A stretch of DNA of 28,465 bases from Rhodobacter sp. (GTDB lineage Bacteria; Pseudomonadota; Alphaproteobacteria; Rhodobacterales; Rhodobacteraceae), in contig PNNE01000368.1 in NCBI GenBank assembly GCA_013824055.1, positions 1 through 28,465 of the forward strand, read 5' to 3'. Shown in pieces: positions 8,292-16,864 of this stretch (position 1 is the stretch's first letter; every line of letters starts with the position of its first letter). The notes below the pieces were generated by a model. It made no database searches. It saw nothing but the letters and a program-made list of their open reading frames with translations, and had not been told where the DNA came from. Made by a program: the position numbers and the translations under genes.

Positions 8292-10071
8292 GCCGCATCC
8301 CCCGCCTGCTGAACAAAGGCGCGCCAGCTGCCCAGGGCGGTGATGTCGCTGGCCCCGGCAAGGCCCGCCGTTTCGCAGACGAAGCCCTTCACCGCGCTGC
8401 CGTCTTCCAGCACGACCGTTCCGATGGCCAAGGGGGACGGCACGCCTGCGATGAAGGTTCCGAATGACCGGACGGGTAGGCCCCAGACCTCGACCGCAAT
8501 TGCCGTCCCTGATGGGTCACGCACAAGGCCTGGTCGTTGCGGCGGGCCGCCTGCCAGCGCGTGAAGCCGGTATTGCGGCGCAGTTCGGCAGGAACGGATC
8601 AGCCGCGCGCCAAGGCTTGTCAGCTCTCGGTTCAGGGGCAGGCCGGTCATGTGCGCCCCGCAGACGGCCAGAGCGATTTCGTCGGGCAAGGCGGCCCGGG
8701 GCAGGGCGGTTTGCGCGGAGCGGACCCAGTCGGTCGCCCCCATCCGTCCCGCCTCCACCCCCGCAGCGACGGAAGCTGCCAACGCATCCCGGCCTCCGCG
8801 CGCAAGTATGGTGACGCTGCCGGGACGCCCGTCCGGACGGTCTCCGGTCGGAACGGCAATTCCGCAGAGGTCCAGAAGGTTCACGAAATTGGTATAGGTG
8901 CCCAACCGGGCGTTCGGCCCGATCGGATCGGCGGCGATCTCGTCCAGAGTGACGAAATACGGGATCGTCGGCACGCAAAGCACATCGACCCCTGCCATCG
9001 CGCGCAGGCAGTCTTGGCGCAGCGCTTCCAGCCGGTAGAACCCCGGAACGCATCCACCGCCGTCAGCCGCAGGCCCGGCTCAAGGATGGCGCGGGTGACC
9101 GGATGCAGCGTGTCGGGTGCATTCGTCAGCCGGGGGCCGACGGCAGCCACGCGCTCGGCCAGCCAGGCGCCTTCGTACAGCATGGCGGCGACGGCGTAGA
9201 ACGGGGTGAAGTCGATTTCCTCGACATCTGCACCTGCCGCGCGCAGGTCGGCGACGGTCGCCCGGAAATCCGCGGTTTGCACCGAATCGCCAAAGACTTG
9301 CAGCGATGTGGCGTCGGGCACGCCGATGCGCAGAGAATGTACCGCGGCGAGCGCTCCGGTAACGGCGGCGCGGGAATAGGCATCCGAAGGATCAACCGCT
9401 GCCGCCACGCCGAAGATCGCCCAGGCATCGGCAACGCTGTGGGCAAAGATCGAGATGGTATCCAGCGTCCGGCAGGCGGGGATCATGCCGGTGGCCGACA
9501 GCGTGCCCAGCGTCGGTTTCAGCCCGACCAGGGCGTTCAGCGCGGCAGGTACGCGACCAGAACCTGCCGTGTCGGTCCCGAGGGAGAAGGCTGCGATCCC
9601 GCGCGCAACAGCCACGGCCGAGCCCGAGGATGACCCCCCCGGCACAAGCAGAGGGTCCAACGCATTGCGCGGCGCAGGGCCGGGCGTGCGCACGCCCACA
9701 AGCCCGGTCGCGAATTGGTCAAGGTTGGCCTTGCCCAGCACGATGGCCCCCGCTGCCCGCAGCCGGACCACCACAAACGCATCCTCGGTCGCGATGTATG
9801 ACAGGTCCGGGCAGGCAGCCGTCGTCGGCATGCCCGCAACGTCGATGTTGTCCTTGACCACAAAGGGCACGCCCCACAGCGGACGCCCATCCGGGCGGTC
9901 CAGAGCCTTTGCCTCGGCCAATGCCTGTGCTTCGGCCCGGTGCAGCAGGATACCTGGGTCGTTGGCGGCATCCAGCCGCGCAAAAGCCTCGGCCACCACC
10001 TCTGCCGGACTCACCCCTTCTGCATAGGCGCGGGCCAGATCGACAAGCGTGAAGGGAAGCACGTTGATCAT
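8288..10071 (-). CDS. atzF: Allophanate hydrolase, AtzF/DUR2-type (frameshifted)
   Basis: First gene of the ureide operon. It hydrolyses allophanate to ammonia and CO2, the step after biuret hydrolase. The N-terminal amidase-signature domain has Lys73 (VVKDNID), cis-Ser147 (PGGSSSG) and nucleophile Ser171 (GTDTAGSGRVPAA), with the spacing of the AtzF triad. The C-terminal domain, typical of allophanate hydrolase and absent from other amidases, contains LNRELTSLGARL, GTAIAVEVWGLP and GFVCETAGL. The two halves are in different frames; adding one G near 9041-9044 (a four-base run) gives continuous AFRGFYRLEALRQDCLR and a 594-residue protein. ATG at 10071 (MINVLPFTLVDLARAY) is preferred; an ATG at 10113 would leave almost no leader after the predicted promoter. 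Confidence 0.87.
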
Positions 10072-10121
10072 GTCCGAATCCGTCTTGATGGCCAGCAACC
10101 ACTGCTCTTGCATCAAGCCCG

Positions 10122-10141
10122 TTTTCTGCGATGACAGAAAA
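10122..10141. promoter_or_regulatory. Inverted repeat near predicted operon transcription start
   Basis: A perfect 7-bp inverted repeat, TTTTCTG-N6-CAGAAAA, lies just downstream of the predicted -10 of the ureide operon. It could be an operator or a short RNA hairpin at the 5' end of the message. No regulator is assigned. Confidence 0.4.
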
Positions 10142-10168
10142 TGCTAAATTTGCATCGATGCGGTGCAA
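10141..10168 (-). promoter_or_regulatory. Candidate promoter of the ureide operon
   Basis: On the minus strand, TTGCAC (10168-10163) and TAGCAT (10146-10141) are separated by 16 bases, a moderate match to sigma-70 -35/-10 elements. The -35 lies inside the LysR-type palindrome, as expected for a LysR-activated promoter. Transcription would start near 10134, giving a leader of about 60 nt to the ATG at 10071. Confidence 0.4.
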
Positions 10169-10178
10169 GAATTGCACC
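10152..10178. promoter_or_regulatory. LysR-type operator (T-N11-A palindrome plus adjacent palindrome)
   Basis: GGTGCAAGAATTGCACC at 10162-10178 is a perfect 7-bp inverted repeat with a 3-base centre. It contains the T-N11-A pattern typical of LysR recognition sites. Directly beside it, GCATCGATGC at 10152-10161 is a perfect 10-bp palindrome. Both lie between the ureide operon and the divergent LysR gene, the usual position for an autoregulatory and activator site. Confidence 0.65.
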
Positions 10179-10197
10179 ACCCATGCAGGAACCTCGC

Positions 10198-11136
10198 ATG
10201 CGCCACCTGGAATCCCTCCGCCTGATCGAGGCTGCCGCGCGTGCGGGGTCCATCCGCAAGGCGGCAGATGACATGAACATCACGGCATCGGCGCTGGTTC
10301 GGCGCATCAACCGCTTTGAAGAGGAGTTCGGGTCCGAGGTCTTCGAACGACTGCCCTCGGGCGTGCGTCTGAATCCGGCGGGCGAGCTGGTGCTGCACCA
10401 TTACCGCGCCACCCTGTCCGACCTTGCGCGTGTGAAGAGTCATGTGGCCGACCTTGGCGGCGAGCGGCGGGGGCATGTCTCGATTGCCTGCTCACAGGCC
10501 CTGTTGCCATGGTTTCTGCCCCGCCAGATCGCCAGTTACCGCAGCCAGCATCCGGGCGTGACATTCTCGGTCAATGTCCGGGACCGCGCCCGCGCCGAAC
10601 AGGAGCTTGCCACGTATTCCAGCGACCTCGCGCTGGTGTTCGAGCCCGTCTATCTGGTGGACTTTCAGGTTATTGCGACGATCCCGCAGCAGGTCAGCGC
10701 CGTGATGCGTGCGGACCATCCGCTTGCCCGCAAACCCGAACTGCGGCTGCGCGACTGTCTGGACGCGCCCCATATCGCGCCCTCCAGCAGCTATGGCGTT
10801 CGTCACCTTCTGGATTTTGCGGCGCGCAAGGGCTCGCGCCGGGTGTCACCCGTGGTCGAGACCGAGAGCTTCGAACTCATTCGCCACTATGTGATCCATG
10901 AGCAGGTGATCGGCTTCCAGATCCCCATCGGACTGTCCGGTCTGGACGATCAGCGTCTGGTGCTGCGCAAGATCTCCGAACGTGACCTGCCGCCCGGAAG
11001 CCTGATCCTGGGACAGATGCGCGGACGCACGCTGCCCGTTGCCTCGGCGCGATTTGCCATGCAATTGGCGGCCGCACTAGAGGCCGAGGAGACCATCCGG
11101 TTCACAGGCGCTGCCGAACCCCAAGACGACACCTAG
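10198..11136 (+). CDS. LysR-family regulator, divergent from the ureide operon
   Basis: 312-residue LysR-type transcriptional regulator. The N-terminal winged helix-turn-helix is clear (SIRKAADDMNITASALVRRI, then FEEEFGSEVFERLPSGVRLN), followed by the substrate-binding domain (HVSIACSQALLPWFLPRQIA; SYRSQHPGVTFSVNVRDR; DHPLARKPELRLRDC). ATG at 10198 (MRHLESLRLIEAAARAG) is chosen for its AGGA seven bases upstream and because it gives a normal LysR N-terminus; in-frame starts at 10141 and 10183 would run through the operator. It is transcribed away from the ureide operon with a T-N11-A palindrome between them, so it most likely activates that operon in response to the imported compound or a breakdown product. 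Confidence 0.9.
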   Translation: MRHLESLRLIEAAARAGSIRKAADDMNITASALVRRINRFEEEFGSEVFERLPSGVRLNPAGELVLHHYRATLSDLARVKSHVADLGGERRGHVSIACSQALLPWFLPRQIASYRSQHPGVTFSVNVRDRARAEQELATYSSDLALVFEPVYLVDFQVIATIPQQVSAVMRADHPLARKPELRLRDCLDAPHIAPSSSYGVRHLLDFAARKGSRRVSPVVETESFELIRHYVIHEQVIGFQIPIGLSGLDDQRLVLRKISERDLPPGSLILGQMRGRTLPVASARFAMQLAAALEAEETIRFTGAAEPQDDT

Positions 11137-11478
11137 GGCCTTACCATTACACAACGCCCGCGCTGCGTGTGGCAGGAATTCGGACCGGGACTTCACGTCA
11201 AGGTATCATGCCGAATGATGATGGCAGTTCGCTGATCTGCAGGGCGCCCGAAGGCTCCGCAGGTCGAGTGCTCGCGGCGCCTGTCGTGACGGACGGTCCT
11301 GCCAAGCGACTTCCTGCCCCGGATGCAAGGACGTATCCCATTGTCTGTCACTGAAGGGGGCACAAGCCGAACTGCCCAGGCGTTGGGCCGTAGCCCACAG
11401 GACGATGCGCCCCAGGCGGAACGCATCCGGCACGGCAAGGCCCGGCGGCGGCGGTGGCGGCGGCGGGCGGACATCCCC
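11137..11478. other. Convergent intergenic region with GGC-rich tract
   Basis: About 340 bases between the convergent ends of the LysR gene and nasA. I see no convincing gene: the 61-codon open frame at 11169-11354 has no recognisable domain. A run of GGN triplets, mostly GGC, occupies about 11443-11470. No clear T-tailed terminator was found. Confidence 0.5.
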
Positions 11479-14112
11479 TTATTCCGCCGCCTCGCGGCAT
11501 CCGAATCGGGTGACAAGCCCCGCAAGTTCGGGCCGACACGACCCGCAGGACGTTCCTGCGCCCAGCACTTCGCCCAAGGCTGCGACGGTCCGCGCCCGTC
11601 CGGTCGAAATGGCCTCGCAGATGGTGTTTCGCCCGATGTTCAGGCAGGCGCAGACCGTCGGCCCCGGATCGACGACATCGCCCCGCGCGCGTCCGGCCAG
11701 GGCATCATGCGCCTGGCCTTTTCCCAGCAGGGCAATCACCAGGTCCCGGGCCAGCGCAACCGGTTCGGGCCCCACGAACAAGGCCGCGACCAGGCGCCCG
11801 TCGCGGTGGACGGCGACGCGCGCTAGACTGCGGGCCTGATCGCTCACCGATGCCACCTGGCAGTCGGCCAGGCCGAACAGTTTCCGCGCCTCGGCCACCC
11901 AGTCCTGCGGCAGCGCGGTCCCGGCCAGTTCGGCGCGCCATCCGCCGGGCACCCGCGCCTTGGCCCAATAGGCGCAGTCCGGGCTGATGTCGTCGGTCGA
12001 CACCGCAAAACCGTACCAGCGCGCAGGATACTTCCCAAGAGTGACGGTGCTTGCCTTGCTGTCGGGCTGGCCGGACAGCGGGTCCGGGTTGGCCGCGACC
12101 AGAACGTCGACCCGCCCCGTCGGCGCCGTCTCTGCGGTCCAGTGGATCGGAGCGAAAGGATGTCCAGGCGCCACCCGATCGGTCACCAGGACCCGCAGGA
12201 TGGCGCGCCCGAGGTCATTCGCCGCCTCGACCAGATCGGCGGTGCACACCCCCAGGCGGTCGGCGTCGGCGGGGTGCAGCTCCAGAAACGGCTCGGCCAG
12301 GTGCGCCGACAGTCGGGCTCTTCGCCGTCCGGGTCATCGTATGCCACTGGTCGCGGATGCGGCCGGTGTTCAGCCGAAAGCCGCTTGCCTGCGCTGCGGA
12401 AGGTGCCTGAACCGGCAGCATCCGGCCCTTGCCGTCCGCCGTATGGAACCTGCCATCGCCGAAGAAGCGCCCGCCCTGACGCGGCCCCGACGCAGGCCAG
12501 AGGAACGGCTCCAGATCATCGTAGCTTGCGGCATCCATCGCCGCATGGTCCGAGATGTCGAAGTCGAGGCCAAGCGCGCCGGCCACGCCCGAAAGGGCTG
12601 CATGCTCGGCGAAGACCTCGGCGGGCGTCTCCCAGCCGAACGCCTCCTGCCAGCCCATCCGGCCCGCAACCTCGGCCAGGATGCGCCAGTCGTCGCGCGC
12701 CTGCCCCGGCGCCGGCAGGGCCGCGCGCTGACGGCTGATCCGGCGTTCCGAATTCGTCACCGTCCCGTCCTTTTCGCCCCAGGCCGTGGCGGGCAGCAGG
12801 ACATGCGCCAGCCGGGCGGTATCGGTGTCGGCGGTCACATCCTGCACGACGACGAAGGGGCAGGACTTCAGGGCTTCGGCGACCAGATCGGCCTCGGGCA
12901 TCGACGCGACCGGATTGGTGTGGATGATCCAGATCGCCTTGATCCGGCCATCTCCCACGGCGCGGAACATGTCGACGGCCTTCAGCCCCGGAGTGTCGGC
13001 CATGCCGGGCGCGGCCCAGAACGCTGCACGGCGGCGCGGTGCTGCGGGTTCTCGATCTCCAGATGACAGGCCAGCATGTTTGCCAGCCCGCCGACCTCGC
13101 GACCGCCCATCGCATTGGGTTGGCCCGTCACGCTGAACGGTCCCATCCCCGGCCGCCCGATGCGTCCCGTCGCCAGGTGGCAGTTCAGGATCGCGTTGAC
13201 GTTGTCCGTCCCGTGCGAGGACTGGTTGACGCCCTGACTGTAGACGGTGACGACCTTCTCGGTCCCGCACCACAGGTCGGTGAACGCGCGCAGGTCGCTG
13301 TCGGACATTCCCGCCCCGGCAGGATCCGTTGCCCGCGCTGCGGCGAAGGCGGCCTCGGCCCCGGTGACATGCGCCAGAAACGCCGGATCAGCGCAGCCTT
13401 TCGCCTCGATTTCGGCCAGAAGCGCGTTGAACAGCGCCACGTCCCCGCCCGCAGCGATTGCCAGATGCAGATCGGCGATCTCGCAGGTTGCCGTGCGGCG
13501 CGGGTCGATGACCACGACCTTCATCCCCGGACGCGCGGCCTTGGCGGCGGACAGCCGCTGGAACAGCACCGGATGGCACCAGGCCAGGTTCGAGCCGACC
13601 AGCACCACCAGATCGGCAAGCTCCAGATCCTCATACTGCCCCGGCACCGTGTCGGTCCCGAAGGCCCGCCGATGCCCCGCCACGCTGGAGGCCATGCAGA
13701 GCCGCGAGTTGGTGTCGATATTGGCCGTGCCCCAGAAGCCCTTCGCCAGCTTGTTGGCGACATAGTAATCCTCGGTCAGCAACTGGCCCGAGACGTACAG
13801 CGCCACCGCATCCGGCCCGTGCTCTGCAATCGTGCGGGCGAACCGCTTGGCCACCACGCCCAGCGCGGCGTCCCAGCCCACCTCTTGCCCGAAGACCCGC
13901 GGTGCCAGAAGCCGGCCCTCCAGCCCCACCGTCTCGCCCAGGGCCGCGCCCTTGGAGCAGAGCCGCCCATGATTCGCCGGATGCTCGGGATCGCCCCGCA
14001 CCGACAGGCCCCCCGCCCCGTCCGGCGTCAGGATCACGCCGCATCCCACCCCGCAATAGGGGCAGGCAGAGCGGACCGCTCTTTCCACGGTCGGGCGATG
14101 AATGACGGTCAT
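11479..14112 (-). CDS. nasA: Assimilatory nitrate reductase catalytic subunit (two apparent frameshifts)
   Basis: Molybdopterin enzyme reducing nitrate to nitrite in the cytoplasm. The N-terminal [4Fe-4S] cysteines are Cys17, Cys20, Cys24 and Cys52 (CPYCGVGC and GRLCSKG). The middle has NIDTNSRLCMAS and SQGVNQSSHGTDNVNAI, and the C-terminal molydopterin-binding part has the WHTMTRTAKSP segment. A BFD-like [2Fe-2S] domain closes the protein (VCACLNIG and SCGSCRPE), as in many bacterial NasA. Two breaks occur: one missing base near 13024 (HRAAVQ/AFWAAPG) and two missing bases near 12315 (expected KSPRLSAHL). Repaired, the protein is about 878 residues, a normal length. ATG at 14112 overlaps the nirD stop (ATGA). 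No cysG follows it in this window. Confidence 0.88.
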
Positions 14113-14444
14113 GCCGCCGACCGCCGCCGCAGAAAACTTGCGTCCAGAAAGACCCGCCCGCCCTCGGTCCGAGCCGGATAGGTCTGCACCGCACCCTCGT
14201 CCGCGCCCTGCGCGATGCCCGTGGAAAGGTCGAACACCCAGGCGTGCAGCGGACAGGTGACAGAGGTGCCGTGGACGATCCCCTCGCTCAACGGCCCGCC
14301 CTTGTGCGGACAGCGGTCGTCGATCGCAAAGACCTGATCGTCGGCGGTGCGGAACACCGCCACGCATCCGGCGTCGGTCTTGACCACCCGGGCACCCTGG
14401 CGGGGGATGTCGTCCAGCGCGGCAATGTCGATCATCATGCTCAT
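14109..14444 (-). CDS. nirD: Nitrite reductase small subunit (Rieske-type NirD)
   Basis: 111-residue partner of NirB in NADH-dependent nitrite reduction to ammonium. It has a Rieske-like fold with Cys45-Pro-His47 (DRCPHKGGPLSEG) and Cys64-x2-His67 (VTCPLHAWVFDL), so the [2Fe-2S] ligands are all present, unlike enterobacterial NirD in which they are lost. It is placed between nirB and nasA, with ATGA overlaps at both ends, so the three products should be made in fixed ratio. ATG at 14444 matches the nirB stop; ATG at 14435 is an alternative. Confidence 0.9.
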   Translation of the reverse strand: MSMMIDIAALDDIPRQGARVVKTDAGCVAVFRTADDQVFAIDDRCPHKGGPLSEGIVHGTSVTCPLHAWVFDLSTGIAQGADEGAVQTYPARTEGGRVFLDASFLRRRSAA

Positions 14445-16864
14445 TCGGCGGCCCTCATGGTCAGATCAGCTACAGGAGCCCAATCGGCGGGACGCATCCC
14501 CAGTTCGGCCCAGGGATCGGTCTGGTAGACCGCTTGGCTTTGCATGAAGCGGTCGCGCAGCGCGCGGCGGGTTGCAGGATCGGCGATCTGGTCCTTGCAC
14601 CAGTCAAGGCCGACTTTCGCCACCCACTTGTAGATCCGGTGCAGATAGCGCGCGTTCTCGCGGTAAAGCTGGACGAAGGCCGCGATGACCTCGGCCACCT
14701 CGTCCTCGGTGGGGACCGAGCACAGAAGCTCGGTCTCCTTGACATCCATCCCCGCCGCACCTGCGACGCTGATCTGATAGCCGCTGTCCACGCAGACCAC
14801 GCCGATGTCCTTGCAGGTGGCTTCCGCGCAGTTCCGGGGACAACCCGACACGCCAAGCTTGACCTTTGCCGGGGTCCATGATCCCCACAAGAGCTTTTCC
14901 AGCCTGATCCCCAGCCCGGTGGAATCCTGTGTGCCAAAGCGGCAGAACTCTGACCCCACACAGGTCTTCACCGTGCGCAGGCCCTTGGCATAGGCGTGGC
15001 CGCTGACCATGCCAGCCGCGTTGAAATCGGCCCAGATCGCGGGCAGGTCTGCCTTCTTCACGCCCAGCAGGTCGATCCGCTGCCCGCCCGTCACCTTGAT
15101 CATCGGCACGGCGTAGCGGTCCGCCGCATCGGCGATCGCCCGCAGCTCGGCCGAGGTCGTCACCCCGCCCCACATCCGCGGCACGACCGAATAGGTCCCG
15201 TCCTTCTGGATGTTGGCGTGGTTGCGCTCGTTGACAAAGCGGCTTTGCCGGTCGTCGACGTAGTCCAGCGGCCAGTCCGAAAGAAGATAATAGTTCAAGG
15301 CCGGACGGCACGAGGCACAGCCCCCCACGGTCGTCCAGCCCAGGTCCTGCATCACCGCCGGGATCGACTTGAGGCCCTGCGCCTTGATCAGCCGCCGCAC
15401 GTCCTCGTGGGTGTGGTCCGTGCATTTGCACATCGGCGGATTGGCGTTGGCGGTGAAACTGTCGCCCAGCGTCAGCGCCATCACCTTTTCCACCAGCCCG
15501 GTGCAGGTCCCGCAACTGGCGCTGGCCTTGGTCTGGAGGCGCACCGCGTCCAGCGTCACCGCTCCGCCCTGAACGGCGGTCACGATCTTCGATTTGCACA
15601 CGCCGTTGCAGCCACAGATTTCCGCCTCAGGCGGCAAGGCTGCAACGGCTGCCAGAGGGTCCGCCTGGGCACCCCCCTGAAACGCCGGGCCGAAGATCAG
15701 CGTGTCGCGGATGGCCGAAACTTCCTCGCCCGACTTGATCTTGTCGAAGAACCAGGCGCCGTCGGCGGTGTCGCCATACATCACCGCGCCGATCAGCTTT
15801 TCGCCTTCCAGGACCAGCCGCTTGTAGACCCCCCGCCCCGGATCGCGGAAGACGATGTCCTCGCGTCCCGGCGCATCGGCGAAGTCGCCGGCGCTGAACA
15901 GGTCGACGCCGGTGACCTTCAGCTTGGTCGCGGTCTGCACCGGCCGGAAGGCCGCCTCCACGCCCATCAGCGTGGCGGCCAGCACCTTTGCCTGATCGTA
16001 AAGCGGCGCCACCAGCCCGAAGAGCTGCTTGTCGTGTTCGACACATTCTCCCAGCGCATGGATCGCCGGGTCGCTGGTCCGCATCCGGTCATCGACCACC
16101 ACCCCGCGCCCGATCTCCAGATGCGCGTCGGTCGCCAGCCGCACCTCGGGCCGGATGCCCACGGCCATGCACACCAGATCAGCAGGATAGACCGTGCCGT
16201 CCTCCAGCAGCACCGCTTCCACATGGGTAGTGCCAAGGATCGCCTTCGTCGCCCCCTTGCAGTGGATGCGGATGCCCCGCCGCTCCAGGTCCTTTTGCAA
16301 GAGATACCCAGCCGAGGGGTCAAGCTGCCGCTCCATCAGGTGGCCCATCAGGTGAATGACCGTCACCTCGGCCCCGCGCGCCGCCATGCCCGCCGCCGCT
16401 TCCAGGCCAAGCAGCCCCCCGCCGATCACCACGGCCTTGGCGCCGGGACGCGAGGCCGCGATCATCGCGTTGGTATCCTCGAGATCGCGGTAGGTGCAGA
16501 CGCCGGGAAGCTCTTTCCCCGCCACCGGGATGATGAACGGGGCCGACCCCGTCGCGATCACCAGGGCGTCATAGGGCGTCTCGCCGCCCTTCGAGACGAC
16601 AACCTTCCGCTCGCGGTCGATCTTCGTCACATGCTCGCCGAAACGACACCTAACCCCATGCGCCGCATACCAGGCATCGTCATGGGTGACGATCTCGGCA
16701 TAGGTCTTCTCGCCCGACAGGACCGGCGACAGCATCAGCCGGTTGTAGTTTCCGCGCGGCTCGCCGTTGAACAACGCCACCTCTCCGGCGAATCCCGCAT
16801 TGAAAAGCTGCTCCAGCATCCGCCCGCTGGCCATCCCGGCCCCGATGACAACCAAGCGCATCAT
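14441..16864 (-). CDS. nirB: NADH-dependent nitrite reductase large subunit
   Basis: 807-residue sirohaem enzyme reducing nitrite to ammonium. In order: an FAD-binding domain (VVIGAGMASG near residue 5; ATGS near 105), an NADH-binding segment (AVVIGGGLLGLEAA near 145-157), and a BFD-like [2Fe-2S] domain with Cys417, Cys419, Cys451 and Cys454. A second cysteine set follows (Cys479, Cys481, Cys516, Cys519), then the sirohaem/[4Fe-4S] half with Cys635, Cys641, Cys675 and Cys679 (TCVGSEFC and SGCPRNC). Length is normal. ATG at 16864 overlaps the stop of the ABC ATPase gene (ATGA). Confidence 0.95.
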   Translation of the reverse strand: MMRLVVIGAGMASGRMLEQLFNAGFAGEVALFNGEPRGNYNRLMLSPVLSGEKTYAEIVTHDDAWYAAHGVRCRFGEHVTKIDRERKVVVSKGGETPYDALVIATGSAPFIIPVAGKELPGVCTYRDLEDTNAMIAASRPGAKAVVIGGGLLGLEAAAGMAARGAEVTVIHLMGHLMERQLDPSAGYLLQKDLERRGIRIHCKGATKAILGTTHVEAVLLEDGTVYPADLVCMAVGIRPEVRLATDAHLEIGRGVVVDDRMRTSDPAIHALGECVEHDKQLFGLVAPLYDQAKVLAATLMGVEAAFRPVQTATKLKVTGVDLFSAGDFADAPGREDIVFRDPGRGVYKRLVLEGEKLIGAVMYGDTADGAWFFDKIKSGEEVSAIRDTLIFGPAFQGGAQADPLAAVAALPPEAEICGCNGVCKSKIVTAVQGGAVTLDAVRLQTKASASCGTCTGLVEKVMALTLGDSFTANANPPMCKCTDHTHEDVRRLIKAQGLKSIPAVMQDLGWTTVGGCASCRPALNYYLLSDWPLDYVDDRQSRFVNERNHANIQKDGTYSVVPRMWGGVTTSAELRAIADAADRYAVPMIKVTGGQRIDLLGVKKADLPAIWADFNAAGMVSGHAYAKGLRTVKTCVGSEFCRFGTQDSTGLGIRLEKLLWGSWTPAKVKLGVSGCPRNCAEATCKDIGVVCVDSGYQISVAGAAGMDVKETELLCSVPTEDEVAEVIAAFVQLYRENARYLHRIYKWVAKVGLDWCKDQIADPATRRALRDRFMQSQAVYQTDPWAELGMRPADWAPVADLTMRAAE

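Noticed and set aside
8288..8998. Separate small protein downstream of an amidase
   Set aside because: Its translation continues the allophanate hydrolase after a one-base gap; it is the C-terminal part of that enzyme.
11169..11354. 61-codon open frame between the LysR gene and nasA
   Set aside because: No ribosome-binding site or domain is evident and composition is not distinctive.
12215..13273. Independent molybdopterin oxidoreductase gene
   Set aside because: From about 13024 to 12315 it is the middle of nasA in a shifted frame; its first and last parts are out-of-frame noise.
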